A DNA stretch of 64,000 bases from Mytilisepta virgata (Eukaryota; Mollusca; Bivalvia; Mytilida; Mytilidae): the NCBI GenBank assembly GCA_028015205.1, contig CM051520.1:10140501-10204500 (forward strand), given 5' to 3'. Numbering within the stretch: position 1 is the first letter of the stretch; each line of letters starts with the position of its first letter. The notes under the pieces are model-generated. The model saw nothing but the letters and a program-made list of their open reading frames with translations. It did not search any database and was not told the DNA's origin. A program made the translations under genes and the position numbers. Shown here in pieces: positions 15,101 through 27,100 of this stretch.

Positions 15101-18100
15101 AGATTTTTCCGTCTTGCACTTTCACCGGTGTTAGATCCTTATAATCTCACAAGAATATCTGTCTCCAACATACAGAAATGTGAGAATATAAGGATCTAAC
15201 ACCGGTGAAAGTGCAAGACGGAAAAATCTCAGACACCCAAGGGAAAGATTTCTGGTCTCCAACAAGGCTCCGCCGAGTTGGAGACCAATGGAAATCTTTC
15301 ACGCGGGTTCTGAGATTTTTCCGTCTTGCACTTTAACACCGGTGTTTTGATCCTTTTTCTCACTAATATTAGCCATTTGATGTTTTGACAAGCATGTACT
15401 GTTAGCAGACGACGTAAACAAATGGTTGTGTATTGGATGTATTTTGAATAATTCAAGCCACCGACGAGTGAAACATTTAAATATAGAACGATATGGACAA
15501 TATGGAATAGGTAAGACTAATAAAAACTCAAACTATTTGTTAAATATCGCTCAAACAGTAAATAATCACGATTGTTGGAAGCGCGAAAAATGTGAGATGG
15601 GACAATTCCACCCAAGGGTTTTCCAGTCAGAAACGAGGCTTGCCGAGTTTCTGACGATAGAAAATGTGAACCCAAGGGTGGAATTGTCTAGTCTCACATT
15701 TTTTACCATGACTGATTATTTTTCTCGTATCCTCGGTCGAATATTTAAATAAATAAACATGGCTGCCATGACACGAAACGGCGCTCTATTAAACTAGACA
15801 ACCTAGTGCAACGTAAGTTACATATTTGAAAAGATTGTATGCATTTTGGTTTTGTACCAAAGGTACAAAACTTTAAAAAGATGTCTTTTCAAATTGAAGC
15901 GATGTTAATTTCGACATTGTCATACCATTTGTGCCAGGTTGTGTGTTTTCTGACGTTCTAGCATTGTGACATGACGTTTTTTTTGCATTGTTACGTCAAG
16001 GTAGGTCATGTGATGTGAGATGCATGAACCTCACACCGGTGTCTCACACGGAATATGACTGTCCCAAACACATAGAAATGTGAGAAAATGATATCTGTTT
16101 GTATGTTGGTCCTTGATAAGTTTAATAAAAATGTTATGTTAAATGAATGCATAATCCTAATATCTAGTCACTGTCACTGCTGGCATTTAGTACAAATTTT
16201 TTATTGTTATTGTTTAAAATTTCATATATTTCTTCAATACACTACTATGGCACTATGCATGAAAATGATGTATTACTTTATCATAAATAGAATTTTACTT
16301 GTGACATTTTTATAAAATCTTATGAAATGTTCAGAGCAATGACCTGACAAAACCCAATAAAAATTGCATTATTGGAAAATTTCATTTGTGTAAAAATTAT
16401 TTATTAGCTTCAAACTTAACATTTCAGTAAACATTTTAAACTTAATGACATACAAATTTTATATAAATATTATCAATATATAAACAAAATAATCTTAAAA
16501 GGTCTTCCTACATAAATATCCAAGTTATCTCAATTTGAACTTTAAAGGAAATATTTCTTAAGTGGGGTGGCCTTGAATATGATCACAAATTTTGTTGACC
16601 TCATATTAAAATTAATTTTTAAGTATTACAAGGATGAGTTTTTACGCCCAAATATCATAATCAATCTTAATGTGTTACAAGGATTTTTTTTAACAAAACT
16701 ATTCAGGGTCAGGTGAAAATGCATGTTTGTCCTGATTTCAATACAGACTACTTATAAAGTTATTTAAAATGACACTTGCATACAGTGGATTTAATATTTT
16801 CTTCATTTTTTTCAATAGTTTTTGTTGATTTAGTTGATGAGGGAACCATGAACTCCACAAATTTATATTTATATTTTTTTCCCCCAAAACCTTTAAAAAT
16901 CACATTATTTCATTTTCAGTGTGAAAAACTGATTCCACAAAAAAAAAAATTCATGATTCCACTTTCTAATTACTTTTACTTCCCTATATCTTAACTGTTA
17001 GAATGAGAGACCATTTTATCCATAAAAAAATCTATCTTCCTAAAATCTACACCAATGTCTTAATTCATTATATCAATCAGACCTACATTTACTTCTAAAT
17101 TTAATAACTTATTTATCAATCTGACATGTTTTTCTATTTGTTTTAATACTTCTATTGAATTTGATTGGCATGTTTGTTTGTAACTGTCTTAAATACATAA
17201 AAAAATGATGTCCAATCACACTGGTAATTGTTCCGTAATTAAGTATATATCTCTGTTCTGCCTGTGTGTTAAAGGAATAAAAACAACTGGTATGTGAGGC
17301 ATCTTAAGAATTTGTCCTCTGAAAGTTTCAACACCCAGTAACACATCTATCATGAAATAAACAAAGAATCTATGCATAGGACACAGATAATCCTCCTTCC
17401 AAACAAATCCTTGGATTCAACAAACCTAGAGATCACCTCAACTTGTCCTGTAACTTACTAACTGTAGAGCAACCAACATAACATTTACCTGTTGACATTA
17501 TCAAGAGGCTGTATATTCAGGATTGACAAATTTGAAACCTATCAAATTCAACATTGAAGCATACTCAAGTTATTTAGCAGAAACCTTACAAATTTTGCTA
17601 TTTTCCTATCAAGGGGTATAACTCTGGCATGGCAAATGTGAGGCCTCCTCAATTTTGAAACCTGACATGTGCTAAGTGGTTCTCAGCATTATGTTAAAAT
17701 GTTGAAGCACACATACTACATACAAATAAAGGAAAAAGTTAAGGCCCCCTCCCACCATGCCTCGTGACAAGGATATAATAAACTAGAGGCTCTCAAGAGC
17801 CTGTATCGCTCACCTGGATTTAACTTTTCACCTTGAACAGACCTAAAAATTTAAGTGTTGCAGTCAATTTGGCTGGTTTTTCTATAGGATTCTATGTTAA
17901 ACTAATTTCAGCTGTGGCAGTCATCTTGGTTGACAGTCCAGTTTCTAAAAGAGAACCATCTAAGGACCATTTCTGCTAAGTCTTGTTCCAACTGGCTAAG
18001 CAGTTTCAGACTAGAAGATTTTTAAATGAATTTTCCTATAGAGTCCAATATTTAACAAAGGTCGGTGTGGCAGCAGTCTTGGTTGAAAATCCGAGTGATC

Positions 18101-21100
18101 GGACATATTTCTGAAAGAGGACCTCCTAAGGACCAATGCTGCCAAGTCTGGCTCCAATATGTCAAGTGGTTTCAGACAAGAAGATTTTTCAATGAATTTT
18201 TCTACGGGGCCCTATGTTAAACTAACTTCGGTTGTGGCGGCCATCTTGGTTGACAGTCCGAGTCATCACATAAAATTCTGAAAGAGGACCCTATGTTAAA
18301 CTAAGTTCGGTTGTGGCGGCCATCTTGGTTGACAGTCCGAGTCATCACACAAAATTCTGAAAGAGGACCATCTAAGGACCATTGCTACCAAGTCTAATTC
18401 TAATTGGCTTAGTGGTTTCAGACGAGAAGATTTTTGAGTGAATTTCCCATAGGGTCCTATGTTAAACTAAGATCTTCTGTGGCGGCCATCTTGGTTCAGA
18501 GGCCACGAAATCGGACACATTCTAAAAGAGGACCTCCTAAGGACCAATGCTGCCAAGTCTGGCTCCAATATGTCAAGTGGTTTCAGATAAGAAGATTTTT
18601 CAATGAATTTTTCCATAGGGCCTTATGTTAAACTAAGTTCGGGTGTGGCGGCCATCTTGGTTGACAGTCTGGGTCATCGCACAAAATTCTGAAAGAGGAC
18701 CATCTAAGGACCATTGCTACCAAGTCTTATTCTAATTGGCTTAGTTGTTTCAAACGAGAAAATTTTTGAGGGATTTTCCCATAGGGTCCTATGTTAAACT
18801 AAGTTCAGCTGTGGCGGCCATCTTGGTTCATAGTCCACGAAATCAGACATATTTCTGAAAAAAAACCTCCTAAGGACCAATGCCGCCAAGTCTGGCTCCA
18901 ATATGTCAAGTAGTTTCAGACAAGAAGATTTTTCGATGAATTTTCCTATAGGGCCCCATGTTAAACTAAGTTCGGTTGTGGCGGCAATCTTGGTTGACAG
19001 TCCGGGTCATCGGACACACCTCTGTAAGAGGACCATCTAAGGACCATTGCTGCCAAGTCTGGTTCCAATTGATCAAGTGGTTTAAGACAAGAAGATTTTT
19101 CAATGAATTTTCCCATAGGGCCCTATGTTAAACTTAGTTCGGCTGTGGCGGCCATCTTGGTTAACAGCCCGGGTCATTGGACATATTTCTGAAAGAGAAC
19201 CTCCTAAGAACTATTACTGCCAACTTTGGTTGCAACTGGACTTGTAGTTTCATATAAGATGATTTTTGAAAGTCACCCCCCTTTTTTTCTATTTTTAGTA
19301 ACAGCAGACATCTCGGTTGGAAGTCGGGGATGCCACACATAATTTTGGAAGGGGGCCACCCAAGGACCATTCCACCAAAGTTTAGTCTCATTTGGCCCAG
19401 TGGTTTGAGAGGAAAAGATCTTTAAAGGAAAGTTTATGCTGGATGCCGTCTTTAATGGGCAGAAACTCCTATAAGGGGTCAATCAACGATTTTGGTCATG
19501 TTGACTTATTTGTAGATCTTACTTTGTTGAACATTTTTGCTGTTTACAATTTGTCTTTATCTATAATAATATTCAAGATAATAACCTAAAACTGCAAAAT
19601 TTCCTTAAAATTAACAATTCAGGGGCAATAACCCAACAAAGGGTTGACCGAATCGTCTGAAAATTTCACAACAGGTAGATCTTGACCTGTTGAACATTTT
19701 TACTCCTGTCAGTTTTGCTCTAATTGCTTTAGTTTTTGAGATATAAGACAAAAACTGCAGTTTACCCCTATGTTCTATTTTTAGCCATGTCGGCCATGTT
19801 TGTTGGCAGGCGGGGTCATCGGACACATTTTTTAAACTAGATACCCTAATGATGCTTGTGGCTAAGTTTGGTTCAATTTGGCCGAGTAGTTTCAGAGGAG
19901 AAGATTTTTGTAAAAGTTTACGGACGACGACGGACTCCAAGTGATGAGAAAAGCTCACTTGACCCTTTGGGTCAGGTGAGCTAAAAATTAACATATTTGA
20001 TATGCATCTGCATCTTAAGGATGCTTGGTCTTTTTTGTCAGATTTTCAGAATCCTTGGGTTTTATCCATTTCCTAAACATGAAATTTTTTGCCCATGAAC
20101 CCCCACTTTTTCTTTTATAATTCAATCATATATACTGTAAAATGGTATTTGACAAAATTTTATGAAATCCTTTTTATTTTTTCATACATTTTTGAGAGAC
20201 TGAAGCTTTCAATGCAAAGACAATGAAAAATCCAGAGAAAACCCATTTCCTGCAAATTTTCAAGGCCTTATAGCTCTAAAATGAGCACATGAAAATATAT
20301 ATTTTTCTTGCTTATTTGTTATTATTCATATGTTCTCTCAAACTAAAACATCTATTTCAAATCCTATTTATTTCCTATTAGACCAGCGATCATCCTTAAA
20401 TCCATATCCCCTACAACCTATTTGATCTCATTCATGCTACAAAATTAACCTGTAAATACTGTTAAAAAAAAGCAGTAAATTTTACCAAAGAGAAGTTTTA
20501 TAAATATACAACATTATTTTTTTTTGCTTTTCCTTGTTGCTAAAAGGCTTAATACACAATATTGACATTTATCAATAGTATAAAGATATTAACAGGGTGC
20601 AATATAAAAATATAGCCAATAATTCTAAGAACTTGTAATACTGTTTTGTGAAATAGCCTTGAAAATTTTTAAGTAAACAATCAAATGAAAAACCAATACA
20701 TGTATTTAGATAAAAATCGCAGATCATTGTTATTTCTTTGTAAAGATATAATTCAATCGATTACATAATATGCATACAGACCATTTATTATTCCTTAGCT
20801 ACAACATATAAAACTGTCTAAATATAGGGTTTATACATGTTAATTCTGCTGTATTGAACTGGGCATATCACAATGATTTTACTGGTGTACATAACTTAAT
20901 CTTGTATACGTACGTGGTTATGATCCATGACATTTGTTGGGGTATTGTGTGGTGAAAAATAATCCCCCGCCCCCCTCACAGTGACTTGCTTCCCACCTTT
21001 GCCCCAAAAAATTACTATGCACATCAGCTGCTTAAAAAAAGTCAATATTGTTATTAAAAAATTTTTAAAGGCATGGGCAAATTCTTGTGCTTCACAGGTT

Positions 21101-24100
21101 TCTTATGATATGTAAGAAGATAGTCAATATGACACAATATGGGTTGTGGTGTTGAGAAAAAAGGTTCAAGAAGATAGGAGTAAACACTTTTTTTATCTAA
21201 TTATAAGTGATTATTCAATAAAGACTTTTTATATAATACATGTATGAGAACATTTGGAGAGATAAATGAATCATTTCTATACATAAACAGGTGCCCTTTA
21301 CATGACAGGAAGTTGTTATGGCTGTTAAAAGTTTTAAAAGATACATGTAAATTATTATAAATGACATATATATTCAGTTTATTATGTAATATATTTTTGT
21401 CTGTTATAAGTGTTCTGTACATTTATGTTTACCATTATAAAGTTTGAACATGGATATTTACTTACTAACCCCTATAATACATACATGTAATGTCTTGCAT
21501 TTTAAGTGTGGGGCTCAACCTTTGTCCAAATATTACCTTACAGTTTCAAGTACTATTCACCCCTAAATCTGGTAAAATTGCTTACGATTTTATTTAAATT
21601 TTCAAAATTTCACCCCTGTATGATAACTGAAACTATAAATCAATTAGTACACATTGAAACCTTGGTCATAAGATGATGCTTATTTTTCTACCAGTAGTTG
21701 GTACATGCAAGTTTGCAAATTGCATCAACTCAAACTCCTGAGTTAACAACTAGGTACAAGTTCCTATTTCCATGCAGATATATGTGTTTGTTCATTCTTA
21801 GATCTAATTATCCTGCACTGTGCATATCATGCATACTCAAAATGTCAAAGAAAGGCATGCTTTGTTGGCAGTTAATTTCATCCATAAAGTCCGATGCATT
21901 ATTTCTCAATTCTCAACTTCATGCATCTAAATTTTTTAAATTTGCAACTATAAAAGTATTCTACAGGATTCTTCGACTACTACTCAGCTAAAATTTACAA
22001 TCTGTACATGCTGTTAGTTACAATCCTTACTGTCCACAAACATCTTATCAAAATATCACAAAACTTTGGCCACATCTACATGTACTTCTGTTATCCATGT
22101 CTCCCTGTTCTGTATAAAAGAGAAACTTTTCCTCCCGCTATTTACCATGAAAGAAATGACGTCTCCTCAGACAATTTAAATGTGGTTAGTCTCCCATCTA
22201 ATAGGATATGAATCCATGCAAATTGTCAAAAGTCATATGGAACTAGCACTATGTGATACTGAGAACCTCAAAGATACAATATATCAACAGTTATTAAAAG
22301 CAACATATGGAAAATACATGATTTCATAGAAGTAAGGAAAAAAGTTAGAAGTCTTTTTTTAGTTAAGCAAAATGAAAAAGGGAATTCAGATAAGGAAAAT
22401 ATCTGTCCATGGAATTTATAAACCATGCACAACAGTAACTAAGTCATGTGAAATTTTTAAAGTTTTTTTAAAGAAAGTGAAATGTAAACAATTTAACCTG
22501 CCACTATTCAAAGAAAGTCATAGAAATATAGCCAAGAGACACAAGCTTCAAGTATGTTAAAAACTTGGTAAGTTTCTAGTATATTTAAAACTTGGTAAAT
22601 TTCTCGTATATTTAAAACCTGGTAAATTTCTAGTATGTTTAAAACTTGGTAAATTTCTTGTATATTTAAAACTTGGTAAATTTCTTGTATATTTAAAACC
22701 TGGTAAATTTCTAGTATGTTTAAAACTTGGTAAGTTTCTAGTGTATTTTAAATTGGGTGAGTTTCTAGTATGTTAATAACACTAGTTGGCTCCAGAAAGT
22801 TTTTGAAGTCCACAACTCCAAAACATATCTATACTGACAAAAACAATCATATATTTTTGAAATTAGAGGTCTGAGAATTTCTACAGCCAACCAAATATTT
22901 TTCTTCATATATTTAAAGTACATGTATTATATTAAACACTTTTCAGCCAATTAGTTCATTTGGCATAGAAATATGTAAAACATAATATCAGGTCCATAAT
23001 AAGACCATCATAAAATTCTAAACACAAATATGATTGATTTTTAAACTAATGTCAAAATATTAATACCGAGCTTTGGACACAGATTTATACTCTTAGAAAT
23101 ATATAAACAGGGAATCATCGGACAAGAAAAGGCAAGACGAAATTGGTTTGCCACTGGAAAAGTATGGAGAGCAAATACACAAAATGTTATGCTTTTAATG
23201 TGCTTTCTCTGTTTCAATATGTACAATAAAAGGAGGATGTCTGTCAGATTGGCCTCAGTTTCCAAGCTACTATGACACCATGCACTGGATTTCTGAGGAT
23301 AAAGCTCCCATTCGATGCAATATCACAGTCTGTGCCTATGCAAGTCATATGGTCAGGATGTTTTATAATTGATACAATGTCAATCACTAATCTGCACAGT
23401 CAAACCTGTGTATAAACAGCACAATAGGGATATGAAAAAATGTCTTTTATAAACAAATGCCATTTATACAGAAGTTAACTTATAAGTTTGTTCAGGACAA
23501 TGATTTGCTTTAAAGAGGTATCCTTTTAATAAATCAGTTTTTTTTACCATATATACTGCCACATGTAGACCTTTTATTACATTCCATGCAAAAGAACCAA
23601 ATTTAGATGTTTTATATATTTTTTTTCATCAAATACCATTCCTGACAGAATTCCTGAACGAATTATATAATAAATCAATAATTCTATGTTATATAATCCT
23701 GTCTGTTTTTCTATACTGCTAGAGTAATGACGTCTGTAGAGATCAGATTCCATTAAACCTTACTGGAAACTCAAGAAACCAAGCCTTGAAATAAATTTAT
23801 CAAATTTCCTTTGTTTAGCATGTCCTATCAATCACTTGTCTTGGGACAATTACTAATGGTGAGAATAACCAAATTTGGGAAATTTCTGTCAACAGTTTAT
23901 TATTAAAGAAAAGATGATGTAAGACAATATAATTTTGACAATTTTTTCAGGAGGTTTCAGCATATCTAAGACAGATATCTGTAATATAATTGTTTTTAAA
24001 AATGAAATCTTGGATAAGTTATACAAATTCTTTATCTTATTTCAATAACTGTTCCAAGCCAAGAGTTTCTGAAAAATCCAAATTCATGAATTTATATCAA

Positions 24101-27100
24101 TTACAACAGGTGAATTATACATATGGGCACTGAACACACAAATACCTAACTTGGAAAAGCTGCTGGGATGTGGTATGGATGATACATAAACAGAAGCAAG
24201 GTAAAACTAAATCAGTCAAATACCAGTACGTGTTGGTAATATCCATTATACATGTAAGGTTTTGTTGCATTAAACATCTTCTTTATTGGATATAAACTAT
24301 GTTTTATTAAACAATAAAGTCAAATGATTATATGCATTGTTCACTGATGGGTTTTCAAGCAGTGAGAGTCCAATTAACTTCAACAATCACCTGTACTCAA
24401 CATCTTTTCTTTAGGTCAAAACAATCCTGCAAATGACACGACTTTATTGCAACATTTCTCAAGCCATGTCATACCATGGCATTAACTGCAGAAATGGACA
24501 AAATTCAAATAACATGGTCAAACACAAATCTATTGCATATAACAAAACAACTTCCCACGTGACAAACTGTTCAACCTATACAATAATACAAGTGTAGTTA
24601 GAAGATTAGCACTAATGGCATCTACACATTATAAATAGCAAGCATACAGAGAAAAAGACCATGCCGTTTCTCACCATGGTTTTAATTTGGAGATAAATCG
24701 TACTGTATGGAACAGCTTTTTCAGTCTTTTCAGGGCAGACTTGGATCTGAAATAAATGTTAGCATTATACAGAATAATAAACCTAGCCCAGCCTCTACAA
24801 GCTTTTCACAAACTATATACACAATGGTCAACTGCCAGTGATGGTTCAATTATTTATTTCTAAGTCTTACTTATTCAACAAGGAAAAACATTACTAAAAT
24901 TGGTTCCCAAGGGGTTAATGTACAAATGTCATGTTTAATATGTATATAAGAAAATCAGTCATTAAAGGCTGAACTTTCAATGCTAGATATGTGCTCCATG
25001 GATGTTTTATAAAAAACCAAATCTCCTTCCTGTAAACATCAAATATGCCTCCTGTAGAGTAATTCATCTAGATCCAAATGCAGCATACTCTATATATTTC
25101 TGTTATAAAATGCATTCACTAAGAAATAAATAATTGCTCTGTTCTCACAGGCATAGCCAGTTGTATATGGTGATATAGGTTTCACCTAATAATAAACTCA
25201 AGTACTTTACTTTCCTGCTCATGAAACACTTTGGCTGAACCTGGTACAATAATCACATTTTACATTTTTCATAGAATCAATTGATGTTCACCATTTCTGA
25301 AAATTTCAGAAATGATGAAAAAAATTACACAACACATGAACATCAAAAACCTTTGGATCTTAAAATTTTTTATTGGTTCTTTGGTAGTTATTACCGGTAT
25401 AACACTTGAACCTCAAATTTTTTTCATTGCCAAAAAACAATAGCTTAATCAAAACCAAACTGAGACTAAATCTGTAAAGACTTTTGAATTTCCTTTATAT
25501 GTTGCTGTGCTGAATCTGAAACTTACTGAGGCAAATTCAATTTTCCTTATAAGTTATCTCATTTGCTTTATTTATTAACTATTCTTTTAAATTTTTTATA
25601 TGGGCTAAAGAAAAGTTTAAATAACATTACAAAACAGCACAGCACCTTCAAAAACAGAAGTTTATTCAATTTGCCCTGGTGATTTTAGATATTTTATCTA
25701 TCAAATAAATGAATACCGGTTTGTATTTTGGCAAATATATATATATATATGTCTTGGAATGTCAAGAAAAAAGGTAAAAAATAAAAAGCATTAATTAGAC
25801 ATATAAAGCAAAAATGATTTTATCATACAACCTTGGGGGCAATTGTAAAATTTTTACACCAGTTCTAAAATTCATCACATTTGAGAATAAAAATTTTATT
25901 GCTCATTTTAGACACCACAATGTAAACAAGGAGGAGATAATCAATCAATAAAAATTGTCTGATGTTCTATTCGATCGTTTATTTATTCAAATTTTCTAAT
26001 GTCATGTAATTTAAATCAGGCATTAAATACTATGAAAATGTTCATAGTTAGTCTTTCTACAGTCACTGGACCTGGTGTTTATAATCTATTAAGTAAAAAC
26101 TGTATCAATGTCATACATTAAATAAAGATGTCCTTACAAAGAGGCCAACTAAAAATTGAACATAATTTACATAACATTTTTAAGCTTTAAAATCTTTAAG
26201 TGCCTTTAATGTGTTTAAAAGTAAAATTTCATCCATCATATTAAACCCTTGTCAATCTGACAAACAATAAATTGAACTCTTTTTAAACAAGATCTATATT
26301 TTTATATTAAGATATCTTTACAAACGATGTTTGTTGCCTAATTTCAATAGAAACACTAATATCTGATAAGAAAAAATTTTAAAAATCTTTTTTTTTAAAT
26401 TAAATTTAATCTTAGCAAAAGAATGGGTTATTTTGAAGCATATTAACTTAACAACAGACAGAAGTACATGTACATAGGGTTAAAGATCTTGCCAAAAAAA
26501 AAATATAAATTAGCAATCTTGTCCTAAAATATTTCACTTGCTTCTGCTGATGTTTTGATGAAAAACTCTTGATGAAAATTATTTTTCACATTTCAAATAA
26601 TTATAAAATATATCGAAGATTGGCCATTCAAGAAGGATATCAGAAATAAAAATTCATTAAAACGCAAAGAATTGAATAATATTTCGGAGACACAACCTTC
26701 TTCATCAGATGCAAATCTGATAACGCCAAGAGGTACAAAATTGTAGTTATTTACTTTTCAATTCTTACATTCATACCTTCCTGGTGGACATTCTAAATGG
26801 AAAAACTATTAAAAAACCAGTTGCTAGTCATTTTAATGGACATTCCATAAAAAATTTCAGTTTTGCCATTATAGAAATATCCAGAAAGGATGACACCACT
26901 TATAGACGTATCCGAGAGTCTCTATTTATTAAGTGTTGTAACACCCAAAAGGAAGGTTTAAATGTAAGAATTGAAAAGTAAATAACTACAATTTGATCTT
27001 GAACTTTATTCTCTTTCAGGGTCAGAGCTGTGACTCTGTTGCTAAGTAATGTAGTGTAGAGTTAGGTTGTTCTCATTTTATATCTCTTGGCATTGTCAGA

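Noticed and set aside
15229..15752. ORFs within the fold-back, on both strands
   Set aside because: They mirror each other because the DNA is an inverted repeat; no coding signature or homologue recognised.
19161..19994. Short ORFs in the Helentron-like copies (also 42379-42579, 54116-54316, 54503-54826)
   Set aside because: The same peptides recur only because the element is repeated; they are not transposase-like and frames break between copies.
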